The translations under genes were made by a program, and so were the position numbers. This document shows, one piece after another, positions 8,740 through 16,849 of a stretch of 64,000 bases of DNA (the stretch's first letter is position 1; each line of letters opens with the position of its first letter). The DNA is from Micromonospora qiuiae. GTDB lineage: Bacteria > Actinomycetota > Actinomycetes > Mycobacteriales > Micromonosporaceae. The stretch covers positions 1 to 64,000 of the forward strand of contig NZ_BOPC01000044.1 of NCBI RefSeq assembly GCF_016863555.1. The letters run 5' to 3'. The notes under the pieces were generated by a model that saw only the letters and a list, made by a program, of their open reading frames with translations, had not been told where the DNA came from and made no database searches.

Positions 8740-9695
8740 GCCGCGACCTCCCTGTGGTCCCGATGCAGGACGCCGAGCAGCGGCTCCGCGTCCATCGGTC
8801 GCAGCCGGCCGGCCGCCACCGCCCGATCGGCGGTGCGTCGCGCCAGGGCCAGGTAGGGGGCGACCGACTCCGGCGCCGTGGCGGCGAGCCGCGCCAGGTG
8901 CCGCTCGACCGTGCCCGCGTCGCCGCGGGAGACCGGGCCGGTCAGCGCGTCGTCACCGAGGCGCAGGGCGTTCTCCAGTGCGGCGCGCAGCAGCGGGGTG
9001 AGCACCCTCTCCGGCTGCCCCACACCGGCGTCGCGTAGCCGGTCGGCGGCCTCGTTCACCAGGGTCACCAGGTGGTTGGCGCCGTGCGCCAGCGCCGCGT
9101 GGTAGAGCGAGCGGTCGCTCTCCTCGATCCACTCGGGCACGCCGCCGAGTTCGGCCACCAACCGGGCGGCGAACGGACGCAGTTCCGCCGGGGCGGTCAC
9201 TCCGTACGAGATGCCGGGCAGCCGGCCGAGGTCGTCGGGCGTACCGGTGAAGGTCATCGCGGGGTGCAGCGCCAGTGGGCGCGCGCCGGCCTCGACTGCC
9301 GGGGCCAGCACCGCCAAGCCGTGCGCCCCGGATGTGTGCGCGATCACCTGTCCCGGACGCAGCGCGCCGTCGGCGGCCAGGCCGGCGACCACGCCTGCGA
9401 GCGCGTCATCCGGTACGGCGATCAACAGCAGATCAGTGGCGTCCCGCGCCACCGCCGCGGCCGGGCGGGGGGAGACGGTGGGTAGCAGCAGGGCCAGCCG
9501 GGCCCGGGACGCCCCGGAGAACCCGCTGGCGGCGACCACCCGGTGGCCGGCGGTCGCCAGCGCAGCACCCAGGGTGGCACCGACCCGGCCGGCGCCGACG
9601 ACGCCGACTGTGAGCAGAGTACGGCTGGCGACCGGGCTCGCCGGCACAGTCGCGGGCCGAAGTGCGGCCGGGTGCGTGCGCAGGGGTGCGCTCAT
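8736..9695 (-). CDS. Rossmann-fold DUF2520 oxidoreductase-like protein
   Basis: A 319-residue protein with an N-terminal NAD(P)-binding Rossmann domain (TVGVVGAGRVGATLGAAL, near residues 30-47) and a C-terminal DUF2520 helical domain (HPAMTFTG, HGANHLVTLVNEA). Homologues sit upstream of panC in many actinobacteria and resemble ketopantoate reductase-type dehydrogenases. A role in supplying pantoate is often suspected but not established. Start ATG 9695 (MSAPLRTHP) is chosen over a longer frame to 9785, because the extension lacks similarity and lies in the divergent intergenic region. The stop overlaps panC. Confidence 0.85.
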   Translation of the reverse strand: MSAPLRTHPAALRPATVPASPVASRTLLTVGVVGAGRVGATLGAALATAGHRVVAASGFSGASRARLALLLPTVSPRPAAAVARDATDLLLIAVPDDALAGVVAGLAADGALRPGQVIAHTSGAHGLAVLAPAVEAGARPLALHPAMTFTGTPDDLGRLPGISYGVTAPAELRPFAARLVAELGGVPEWIEESDRSLYHAALAHGANHLVTLVNEAADRLRDAGVGQPERVLTPLLRAALENALRLGDDALTGPVSRGDAGTVERHLARLAATAPESVAPYLALARRTADRAVAAGRLRPMDAEPLLGVLHRDHREVAA

Positions 9696-9807
9696 GTCAC
9701 GATCCAGTCCTCGAGATGGGTACCGGTCAAGGCAAGTATGCGTCGCTGGCACGGATCCGAAACAAGGATGTGTGAGTTCGTTCACCGGCGACCGGAGGGA
9801 GCTACCC

Positions 9808-11217
9808 GTGCATCTGCCCTGGCGGGAAGCGATGGAGCGGGCACTCTACGGGCCTTCGGGTTTCTTCGTCTCCGGTGCCGGACCGGCGGCCCACTTCCGC
9901 ACCAGCGTGCACGCCTCCCCGGTCTTCGCCTCGGCTCTGCTCCGGTTGATCGACCAGCTCGACAGCGCCCTCGGCTTTCCCGCCCGGTTCGACGTGGTCG
10001 ATGTCGGTGCCGGGCGCGGGGAGCTTCTTCGTGCCCTGTCCGCAGGGGTTTCCGGGGGGCCATCCAGGCAGGTCGCGGTGAGGGTTTCCGGGGAGCCACG
10101 GTCCGCGCAGGTCGCCGTGGGGGTTTCCGGGGAGCCCGACTGCTCCGGGCGGTCAGGCTTGATCCCTCCGCGGTCGGGCTTTCCGGAAACCCTGACCACC
10201 GCGGCCGCCGTCGATTCGGCATCCCTCACTCCCGCATCCGGCTCCGCCGGTCCGTCACCCGACGCGGTGGTTCCGCTCGCGAAACGGATCCGGTTCACCG
10301 CCGTCGAACTCGCGCCCCGCCCTGACGACCTCCCCGAACACATCACCTGGGTGCACGAGATCCCCGCCAACCTCACCGGTCTGCTCCTGGCCACCGAATG
10401 GCTCGACAACGTCCCCCTGGACATCGCCACGTACACCGACGACGGCTGGCGCTACCTTCTCGTCGACCCCACCAGCGGAGTCGAGACGACAGGAGATCAA
10501 GTCAGCCCAGAGGACGCCGAATGGCTGGACACGTGGTGGCCCCTGCCCGTCGACGGCGGCCCGGATGCGCTGCCGCCCGAGCAGAGAGTGATCGCAGCCG
10601 ATCCGACCGTGACGGACGGTCGGCGCTCGACCGGGTCGGGTTTCCGGGCAGCCCGGCCGGCGGAGGGATCAAGCCTGACCGCCCGGAGCCGGCCGGGCTG
10701 CCCGGAAACCTCCACAGACCTGACGCTTCGGGTAGAGATCGGGCGGACCCGGGACGAGGCGTGGGCCGCAGCGGTCAGTCACGTCGACCGAGGGTTGGCG
10801 TTGGCCGTGGACTACGGACACCTGCGCGGAAATCGGCCCTTCGGGGGATCGTTGACCGGATACCGCAGCGGACGGCAGGTGCCGCCGGCACCGGACGGAT
10901 CGTGCGACGTCACCGCGCACGTCGCCATGGACTCGGTCGCCTCTGCCGGCGAGCGGGTCGCCCGGTGTGCGTACCTCCTCGAATCGCAGCGGGCGGGGCT
11001 GGGCGCGCTCGGGGCCGACGGCGGCCGGCCACCGCTGGCCCTGGCCGTCCGTGACCCGGCCGGGTACGTGCGGGCGCTGGCCGAGGCGTCGGCGGCGGCC
11101 GAGCTGACCGACCCGACCGGTCTCGGCGGGCACTGGTGGCTGTGGCAGCCGGTTGGCCTGCCGGACGACCGGCCGCTGCCGGGTCGGTCCGCGCCGGCCG
11201 ACTTCCGGCAGCGGTGA
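9808..11217 (+). CDS. MidA/NDUFAF7-type SAM-dependent methyltransferase carrying two palindromic repeats
   Basis: A 469-residue COG1565-type methyltransferase. The SAM motif I is VVDVGAGRGELLRALS (about residues 61-76), followed by IRFTAVELAPRPDDLPEHI, LLATEWLDNVPLDI and a C-terminal half with VDYGHLRGNRPFGG. In mitochondria the homologue NDUFAF7 dimethylates an arginine of complex I subunit NDUFS2, and the next gene here encodes a NuoD homologue. Start GTG 9808 is set by GGAGGGA eight bases upstream. Residues about 80-129 and 277-301 are encoded by copies of the palindromic element and tandem half-units, inserted in frame as low-complexity linkers. Confidence 0.85.
   Translation: MHLPWREAMERALYGPSGFFVSGAGPAAHFRTSVHASPVFASALLRLIDQLDSALGFPARFDVVDVGAGRGELLRALSAGVSGGPSRQVAVRVSGEPRSAQVAVGVSGEPDCSGRSGLIPPRSGFPETLTTAAAVDSASLTPASGSAGPSPDAVVPLAKRIRFTAVELAPRPDDLPEHITWVHEIPANLTGLLLATEWLDNVPLDIATYTDDGWRYLLVDPTSGVETTGDQVSPEDAEWLDTWWPLPVDGGPDALPPEQRVIAADPTVTDGRRSTGSGFRAARPAEGSSLTARSRPGCPETSTDLTLRVEIGRTRDEAWAAAVSHVDRGLALAVDYGHLRGNRPFGGSLTGYRSGRQVPPAPDGSCDVTAHVAMDSVASAGERVARCAYLLESQRAGLGALGADGGRPPLALAVRDPAGYVRALAEASAAAELTDPTGLGGHWWLWQPVGLPDDRPLPGRSAPADFRQR
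10046..10128 (+). repeat. Tandem in-frame half-units inside the methyltransferase
   Basis: The 8-mer GGGTTTCC starts at 10046, 10082 and 10121, giving periods of 36 and 39 bp, both multiples of three. The repeats encode GVSGGPSRQVAV, RVSGEPRSAQVAV and GVSGEP. The third unit is the left arm of palindromic copy B. They look like partial or decayed elements accumulated in frame. Confidence 0.75.
10121..10192. repeat. Palindromic repeat element, copy B (inside coding sequence)
   Basis: Arms 10121-10143 and 10170-10192 pair at 20 of 23 positions around a 26-base centre (10144-10169). The centre is the exact reverse complement of the centre of copy C, so this copy is inverted relative to A and C. 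It is read through in frame by the methyltransferase gene, encoding GVSGEPDCSGRSGLIPPRSG and following residues. Confidence 0.8.
10638..10711. repeat. Palindromic repeat element, copy C (inside coding sequence)
   Basis: Perfect 23-bp arms at 10639-10661 and 10688-10710 flank the 26-base centre 10662-10687, which contains GAGGGATCAAGCCTGACCGC. The centre differs from that of copy A at one base over the shared 26. It is translated in frame as an Arg/Ala/Ser-rich linker (RAARPAEGSSLTARSRPG). Confidence 0.85.
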
Positions 11218-11278
11218 GGCGACTGCCCGGCGCCGCCGCGCCCGCATGAGGGCCGGCGTCCATGGCACGATGACGGGC

Positions 11279-12451
11279 ATGACCACGGGCGACCTGCGCG
11301 AGCTGACCGTCGGCACCGGCGCCGGGCTGGTGGCGGGCACCGGTGGAGAGCAACTCGGCACGGACATGGTGCTCAACATCGGGCCGCAACACCCCTCCAC
11401 GCACGGCGTGCTGCGACTCAAGCTCGTGTTGGACGGCGAACGGGTGGTCGCCGCCGAACCGATCGTCGGGTACATGCACCGGGGCGCGGAGAAGCTGTTC
11501 GAGGTACGCGACTACCGGCAGATCATCGTGCTGGCCAACCGGCACGACTGGCTCTCCGCGTTCGCCAACGAGCTGGGCGTGGTGCTCGCCGTGGAACGGC
11601 TGATGGGCATGGAGGTGCCGGAGCGGGCCACCTGGCTGCGGATGGCCCTGGCCGAGTTGAACCGGGTGCTCAACCATCTGATGTTCCTCGGCTCGTACCC
11701 GCTCGAGATCGGCGCGATCACCCCGATGTTCTACGCCTTCCGGGAACGGGAAACGCTGCAGGCGGTGATGGAGGAGGTCTCCGGCGGGCGCATCCACTAC
11801 ATGTTCAACCGGGTCGGCGGCCTGAAGGAGGAGGTCCCGTCAGGGTGGACCGGCCGGGCCCGGGCCGCCATCGGCGAGGTGCGCCGCCGGATGCCCGACC
11901 TGGACAACCTGATCCGGCGCAACGAAATCTTCCTGGCCCGTACGGTCGGGGTCGGGGTGCTCTCCGCCGCCGACGCCGCCGCGTTCGGCGCCTCCGGCCC
12001 GGTCGCCCGGGCTTCCGGGCTGGACCTGGACCTGCGCCGCGACGAGCCGTATCTGGCCTACGACCAGCTCGACGTGCCGGTGGTCACCCGCACCACCGGC
12101 GACTGCCACGCCCGGTTCGAGGTGCTGCTCGACCAGGTGTACGCCTCGCTCGACCTGGCGGAGCAGTGCCTGGACCGGGTCGACCGGCTCACCGGGCCGA
12201 TCAACACCCGGCTGCCGAAGGTGCTCAAGGCCCCCGAGGGGCACACGTACGCCTGGACGGAGAATCCGCTCGGCATCAACGGCTACTACCTGGTGTCCCG
12301 GGGCGAGAAGACGCCGTGGCGACTCAAGCTGCGCACCGCGTCGTACGCGAACGTGCAGGCACTGGCCACACTGTTGCCCGGCTGCCTGGTGCCGGATCTG
12401 ATCGCCATCCTCGGTTCGATGTTCTTCGTGGTCGGCGACATCGACAAGTGA
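11279..12451 (+). CDS. nuoD: NADH-quinone oxidoreductase subunit D homologue (NuoD-like)
   Basis: A 390-residue homologue of the 49-kDa/NuoD subunit of complex I, which forms part of the quinone site and descends from the [NiFe] hydrogenase large subunit. Conserved segments include LNIGPQHPSTHGVLRLKL, YMHRGAEKLFE, NRHDWLSAFANELG and the C-terminal SMFFVVGDIDK. Full family length suggests an intact protein. The other nuo genes are absent here, so this is a stand-alone copy. Start ATG 11279 or 11270 (three codons earlier) cannot be separated. It lies 61 bases after the MidA-type methyltransferase, whose human homologue methylates the NuoD counterpart. Confidence 0.88.
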   Translation: MTTGDLRELTVGTGAGLVAGTGGEQLGTDMVLNIGPQHPSTHGVLRLKLVLDGERVVAAEPIVGYMHRGAEKLFEVRDYRQIIVLANRHDWLSAFANELGVVLAVERLMGMEVPERATWLRMALAELNRVLNHLMFLGSYPLEIGAITPMFYAFRERETLQAVMEEVSGGRIHYMFNRVGGLKEEVPSGWTGRARAAIGEVRRRMPDLDNLIRRNEIFLARTVGVGVLSAADAAAFGASGPVARASGLDLDLRRDEPYLAYDQLDVPVVTRTTGDCHARFEVLLDQVYASLDLAEQCLDRVDRLTGPINTRLPKVLKAPEGHTYAWTENPLGINGYYLVSRGEKTPWRLKLRTASYANVQALATLLPGCLVPDLIAILGSMFFVVGDIDK

Positions 12452-12497
12452 CCCGACGGGTCGGATGCTTTGCCCGGTTTGCCGTGACCAGGCCGGG

Positions 12498-14024
12498 TCA
12501 GCGCCAGCGGTTCCGGGCGCCGTCGTGGCCCGAATGGCCGTAGCCGGACTCCTCGGCGTGGTGCCGGCGGCCGTACGGCTCGTGCTCCGGACGCGGGCCC
12601 CGCGCCGCCTCGGATGGCGGGTACCCACGGACCGGCGGCTCCGGTGGATAGCCGCGCGCCGGCTCCGGCGAGTACCCGTACGTCGGTTCGGGCTGGTACT
12701 CGCGCGCCGGCTCCGGCTGATACCCACGTTGGCGGGGTGGCCGCCACTCCGGCGGCACCGGCACCCCACCGGCGGGCAGCGCCGGGCGGTGCTCCGGCTC
12801 GCCCCAGCCTTCACGCCAACCCTCGTCGCCTTCGGCGGCGCGCCGTGGCTCGTCGCGGCGCACGCTCGCCCAGCGGTCCGCCACCCGGTACTCGGTGCCG
12901 GTGGGGTCGGCGTGCACCTCGGCGCGGCGTTCACCGACGCGCAGCTCGCGCCCCTGATCATCGTCGCGTACCGCCGCCCACCGGTCGCCGGCCCGCATTT
13001 GTGCCCAGTACTCGCCGCTGTCGTCCGGCCGCTGCCGCCGACCGGGCGAAGCCGGTTCGGCCGGGGCGTCCCACTGCTGTCCGCCGTCATCCCAGCCCGG
13101 CTCGTCGCGCGGCGCTCCCCAGTCACGGTCGTCCCGGTGTGCCGCGCGATCATCGCGGTAGGCGTCATGGTCATCCCGCGGCGCGGACCAGGTCTCGCGC
13201 TGGCCGGGCCAGGGGCGCTCGCTCCGGGAGTCCGACCGCGGTGCCGCGTAGCCGCCGTAACGCGAGCCGGACTCGCCCACCCCACCGTCCACGATGGTTT
13301 GCCGGGTGGTCACGTGCACGGTTTCGGTGTGCCGCACCACGCCGAGCGGACGTGGTGCCGGGTCGCCCGAGCGGTTGTCCTGCTCTGGGCGGCCGCCCGA
13401 GCCGTAGACCCCGGCGGAGCCGCTGACCGGTCGATCACCGGCATGGCCCGTGGGCGGACGGCCAGCGGCGTACCCGATGCCCGGTTGCTCATCCTCGTAT
13501 TCGCCGCCCGGGCCGGCTCCGTGGCCACCGGCCGGGGCGGCAGCGTACACCCCGGCCGGCCCGGCGGGTCGCTCGGCGTAGCCCGGCGGCGTCTCCGGCT
13601 CCGGTGCCGCCACCCGGGCGCGGCCCGCACCGGGCGATTCGCCACCGGCAACCGGACCGGCTCCGCCGGCGTCGACCTGGCGCCGCAGCCCGGCCAGCGC
13701 CTCCTGAACCCGTTGAGCCTCATCAAGTGCCTGGTTGCCGCGCTGGGCGGCGGCGACAATCTCACCGCGCAGTTCCCGCCGCAGCTCGTCGAGCTCCTCC
13801 CGCAGCTCATCGGCGTGGCCGGCCCCGCCCTCGGTGCGCAGCGCGATGGAGAGCCCGATCAACACCACGGCCATGATCGCCAGCACCGCAGCGAACCGCA
13901 ACGGACCGTTGCCTTCGGCGACCAGCAGGATCAGCGCCGCCACCGGAGCCAGGGCCACACCGCCCCAGAAGAGCGCGGTGAGTAGTCGCTTGCTGCGCGG
14001 ATCGGCGGGTACCGGGGCGGGCAT
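12498..14024 (-). CDS. Membrane-anchored protein with long disordered tail
   Basis: A 508-residue protein of unknown function. Residues about 9-62 contain two hydrophobic helices (LLTALFWGGVALAPVAALIL and FAAVLAIMAVVLIGLSIAL). A charged heptad-rich coiled coil follows (about 70-110, with HADELREELDELRRELRGE). The remainder is Gly/Pro/Arg/Tyr-rich and probably disordered, with repeated modules such as DRWAAVRDDD/DRWASVRRDE and a C-terminal tandem of YQPEP/YSPEP/YPPEP units. Start ATG 14024 is chosen because the hydrophobic segment follows directly. It converges with the nuoD-like gene. Such tails often organise cell-surface or division proteins, but no role can be assigned. Confidence 0.7.
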   Translation of the reverse strand: MPAPVPADPRSKRLLTALFWGGVALAPVAALILLVAEGNGPLRFAAVLAIMAVVLIGLSIALRTEGGAGHADELREELDELRRELRGEIVAAAQRGNQALDEAQRVQEALAGLRRQVDAGGAGPVAGGESPGAGRARVAAPEPETPPGYAERPAGPAGVYAAAPAGGHGAGPGGEYEDEQPGIGYAAGRPPTGHAGDRPVSGSAGVYGSGGRPEQDNRSGDPAPRPLGVVRHTETVHVTTRQTIVDGGVGESGSRYGGYAAPRSDSRSERPWPGQRETWSAPRDDHDAYRDDRAAHRDDRDWGAPRDEPGWDDGGQQWDAPAEPASPGRRQRPDDSGEYWAQMRAGDRWAAVRDDDQGRELRVGERRAEVHADPTGTEYRVADRWASVRRDEPRRAAEGDEGWREGWGEPEHRPALPAGGVPVPPEWRPPRQRGYQPEPAREYQPEPTYGYSPEPARGYPPEPPVRGYPPSEAARGPRPEHEPYGRRHHAEESGYGHSGHDGARNRWR

Positions 14025-14132
14025 GGGTCCGCAGCCTACCGAGAGTTGAGGTGGCTGGGAACGGTCCCGCGGCAGGTGATGAAAAAGAGTTTGGCGGTCT
14101 TTCGGAGCAGGCACTCCGACCAGCTATGACGT

Positions 14133-14163
14133 GGCGCCCCCGGGCAACTCGGCCGGGGGCGCC
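14133..14163 (-). terminator. GC-rich stem-loop downstream of the osmoprotectant transporter genes
   Basis: A perfect 11-bp inverted repeat, GGCGCCCCCGG (14133-14143) and CCGGGGGCGCC (14153-14163), has a 9-base loop and begins 6 bases past the stop of the substrate-binding protein gene. It is a strong terminator-like hairpin without a T-run. Confidence 0.65.
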
Positions 14164-14169
14164 ATCGAC

Positions 14170-15171
14170 TCAGCTCTGTGCGTACGCCGCGTCGGTGGAG
14201 AAGACCAGCCCGACGCTGATCTCCCCGTTGCGCAGGCCGGTCTTGGTCAGTGGACCGCCCTGGTCGAGCGAGGAAAAAGAGCCCACTTCGAGCCCGTAGG
14301 TCTGCTCCAGGCCCGGCTTGCAGAACGGACGCTGCTGGCACTCCGGCGGGCCGCCCAGCACGGTCGCCGTGCCCGAGCACTTCTCGGCCAGCTCGGACAG
14401 TGTCCGCACGCCGTACTTCTCGGCGAACTCCTCGGTCACGGCGAAGGCGTTCTGGCTCTGCGCGGCGGCCGGCGCGCCGAAGGTCAGACCCACCTTCTCG
14501 CCGAGGCCGCGCAGCGCGGTGACGGTGGCGTCCACGTCGGACGAGGAAACCGGCTGGCCGCCGCTGTTCACCTTGCCGTTGAGGAACTCGGCCAGGGTGG
14601 CCGCGTACTCCGGGACGACCTGGATCTCGCCCTTCTCCAGCGCCGGCTCGTACAGCTCGCGGTTGCCGATCTGCTGGACGGTGACCTGGTAACCGGCGGC
14701 GGTCAGCTGGATCTTGTAAAGCTCGGCGATGATCTCGCTCTCTGTGAAGTTCCCGGCCCCGACGGTGAGCCGCCCGCCCGGCCCTCGCTCGACACCATCG
14801 GTGAGCCCGTTGGCGGTGGCGAACTCCTGCGCCGCCGCCTGGGCGCTCTTCCGGTCCTCGTCGACCGCCTTGTTGAGCAGCACGAGCTTCGGGGTGTCGA
14901 GCACGGCGGAGACCTTGTCGAGCGCCGCGATGAGCTGCGGCGTGACCACCTTGCTGTGGATCGCCGCGATCACGTTGTCGGCATGCTGCAGAGCCTTGTC
15001 GTCCTCGAGCGCGACGAGCTGCTGCCCGGCCACCGGGGCGCACCCCGCACCGGAAGCGGCCTGTCGCGGTGCCTCCGTGCCGGAGGAACCGGCCTCGCCA
15101 CACCCGGCCAGCACACTTGCTGCGGCGATGGCACCGACGAGGCCGATGGACAGTCTTCTACCTGGGTGCAT
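14170..15171 (-). CDS. Glycine betaine/choline-type ABC transporter substrate-binding lipoprotein
   Basis: A 333-residue lipoprotein: MHPGRRLSIGLVGAIAAAS followed by lipobox LAGC, then an OpuAC-type periplasmic-binding fold. RLTVGAGNFTESEIIAELYK, NRELYEPALEKGEIQVVPEY and the C-terminal ISVGLVFSTDAAYA are typical of the quaternary-amine binding family (ProX/OpuCC). An extra N-terminal segment (about residues 45-125) contains repeated helical sequence also found in related proteins. It probably captures an osmoprotectant outside the membrane and delivers it to the two permeases encoded just upstream on the same strand. Substrate identity is inferred. Confidence 0.85.
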   Translation of the reverse strand: MHPGRRLSIGLVGAIAAASVLAGCGEAGSSGTEAPRQAASGAGCAPVAGQQLVALEDDKALQHADNVIAAIHSKVVTPQLIAALDKVSAVLDTPKLVLLNKAVDEDRKSAQAAAQEFATANGLTDGVERGPGGRLTVGAGNFTESEIIAELYKIQLTAAGYQVTVQQIGNRELYEPALEKGEIQVVPEYAATLAEFLNGKVNSGGQPVSSSDVDATVTALRGLGEKVGLTFGAPAAAQSQNAFAVTEEFAEKYGVRTLSELAEKCSGTATVLGGPPECQQRPFCKPGLEQTYGLEVGSFSSLDQGGPLTKTGLRNGEISVGLVFSTDAAYAQS

Positions 15172-15388
15172 GAGCCCGCCTTCCGTGTCCCGGCGCGACC
15201 CGTCCGGGCCGGCCGCGTGTCCGACGGGCGATGCCCGTTCCGGCTGCCCGCGGCTTCCACCCAACATCGTGCCGGCGGCCACCGACAACTTTCTGCCGGA
15301 ATTCGTCACCGGACCGTCACCATCCGGCCGGCCGCACCGCCCACCCTCTCGTGCCGGCGGCCAACCATGGCCGGCGTGTCCGATCGGG

Positions 15389-16111
15389 TCAGGATCCGGT
15401 GATCGCGTCCACGGCGCGGCGGCCGGCACCGCGTCGGGCCCGGCGCAGCTGACGAGGGGTGACCAGCCGCTCGACGAACGCGAAGAGCAGCTCCACACTG
15501 AGGGCGAGCCCGGCGACCAGCAGCCCGCCGGCGAGGATCTGACCACCGCCCACGGCGATGCTCAGACCGAAGCCCAGTCGGATGATCTCGCCCAGGCCGC
15601 CGCCGTTGACGAAGGTCGCCAGCGCCGCCGTGGCGACCACCTGGACCGCCGCGGTGCGGAAGCCGGCGGCCAGGTAGGGCACGGCGAGCGGCAACTCGAC
15701 CCGCCGCAGCACCTGCGTCCCGGTCATGCCCATGCCCCGGGCCGCGTCCCGAATCTCCGGGTCGACCTGCCGCACTCCGGTGTACGCGTTCGCCAGTAGC
15801 GGTGGCACCGCGAACACCGCCAGCGCGACCACCACGGCCGGGCGGCCGAAGCCGAGAAACGTCAGCGGGAGGATGGTCAGCAGGGCCAGCGTGGGCACCG
15901 CCAGGGTGAGGTTGGAAACGAGCACGACCAACCCGCCCCCGCGCCCGGCGTGGCCGAGCCAGAGGCCGAGCGGCCAGGCCACCAGGCAGCCGAGCAGCAC
16001 CGCGGCGGCCGAGATGCTCACATGTTCGCCGATCCGATCCAGGATGCCGCCCGGGTTCGTCCAGTTCAGCGGATCGTTGAGCCAGAGCAGCGCCTGTCGT
16101 ACCGGATTCAT
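15389..16111 (-). CDS. Osmoprotectant ABC transporter permease 1
   Basis: A 240-residue inner-membrane permease of the binding-protein-dependent type (OpuCB/OpuCD-like) with about five or six transmembrane helices. The EAA-type loop for ATPase contact is IRDAARGMGMTGTQVLRRVE (about residues 121-140). It is preceded by PLTFLGFGRPAVVVALAVF and followed by FVNGGGLGEIIRLGFGL. It pairs with the second permease (16161-16847) 49 bases upstream to form the membrane pore. A 217-base gap separates it from the binding-protein gene downstream. Confidence 0.88.
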   Translation of the reverse strand: MNPVRQALLWLNDPLNWTNPGGILDRIGEHVSISAAAVLLGCLVAWPLGLWLGHAGRGGGLVVLVSNLTLAVPTLALLTILPLTFLGFGRPAVVVALAVFAVPPLLANAYTGVRQVDPEIRDAARGMGMTGTQVLRRVELPLAVPYLAAGFRTAAVQVVATAALATFVNGGGLGEIIRLGFGLSIAVGGGQILAGGLLVAGLALSVELLFAFVERLVTPRQLRRARRGAGRRAVDAITGS

Positions 16112-16160
16112 CGCGGCCTCCGACGGCTGGCGCCGCGCTGACCGCCGCCTGTCCTGCCGC

Positions 16161-16847
16161 TCATCCGGCCCGCCCGCGCAGCCACGGGGTGAGCAGCCGG
16201 CCGACGCCGACCAGGAGCAGGTCGAGCACCAGGGCCAGCAGTACGCAGAGCAGTGTCCCGGTCATGATCTGCGACTTGTAGAAGTTGTTCTGGAAACCGG
16301 CGAAGATGATCTGCCCAAGCCCTCCGCGCCCGATCACCACCCCGACCGTGACCAGCGCCACCGTCGAGACCGTTGCCAGTCGCAGGCCGGTGAGGATGCC
16401 GGGCAGGGCCAGCGGAAGTTCCACCCGCAGCAGCCGGCCCCAGCGGCCATACCCCATCCCCTCGGCCGCCTCCCGAACCTCGGCGGGCACCTGGTTGAGC
16501 CCCGCGACGGTGTTCCGCACGATCACCAGCAGCGCGTACAGCACCACGACGCTGAGCACGGTCGCGACGCCGATGCCCAGGTAGGGCGCGATGAACGCGA
16601 ACAGGGCCAGGGAGGGGACCGTGTAGAGCAGCCCGGTGAGTGCGAGAATCGGCCCGGTGAGCGGCCGGTACCAGTACGCAAGCACGGCCAGCGGAACGGC
16701 GACCAGCGCGGCGATCAACACCGCCCGCAGGGTCAGCGTGGTGTGGTCACGCAGCGCCGCCACCACCGTGTCAGAGTTGTCCCGCAGGTACTGCCAGGAA
16801 AACCACGGGTTACCCGGGTCGGCCCGGTAACTCAGGCGGAAGGACAC
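16161..16847 (-). CDS. Osmoprotectant ABC transporter permease 2
   Basis: A 228-residue permease of the same family as its neighbour, with about six transmembrane helices. The EAA-type loop reads VREAAEGMGYGRWGRLLRVE and is followed by VGVVIGRGGLGQIIFAGFQN. The start is assigned to GTG 16847, giving a soluble N-terminus before the first helix. On the opposite strand the ATP-binding subunit begins at 16850, so the two start codons are separated by only two bases. No Shine-Dalgarno-like sequence precedes this start, so it may be leaderless or start elsewhere. Confidence 0.87.
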   Translation of the reverse strand: MSFRLSYRADPGNPWFSWQYLRDNSDTVVAALRDHTTLTLRAVLIAALVAVPLAVLAYWYRPLTGPILALTGLLYTVPSLALFAFIAPYLGIGVATVLSVVVLYALLVIVRNTVAGLNQVPAEVREAAEGMGYGRWGRLLRVELPLALPGILTGLRLATVSTVALVTVGVVIGRGGLGQIIFAGFQNNFYKSQIMTGTLLCVLLALVLDLLLVGVGRLLTPWLRGRAG

Positions 16848-16849
16848 AC

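Noticed and set aside
9211..9807. Upstream extension of the MidA-type methyltransferase to 9211
   Set aside because: It would run antisense through the DUF2520 gene. GTG 9808 has a strong ribosome binding site, and the protein family begins there.
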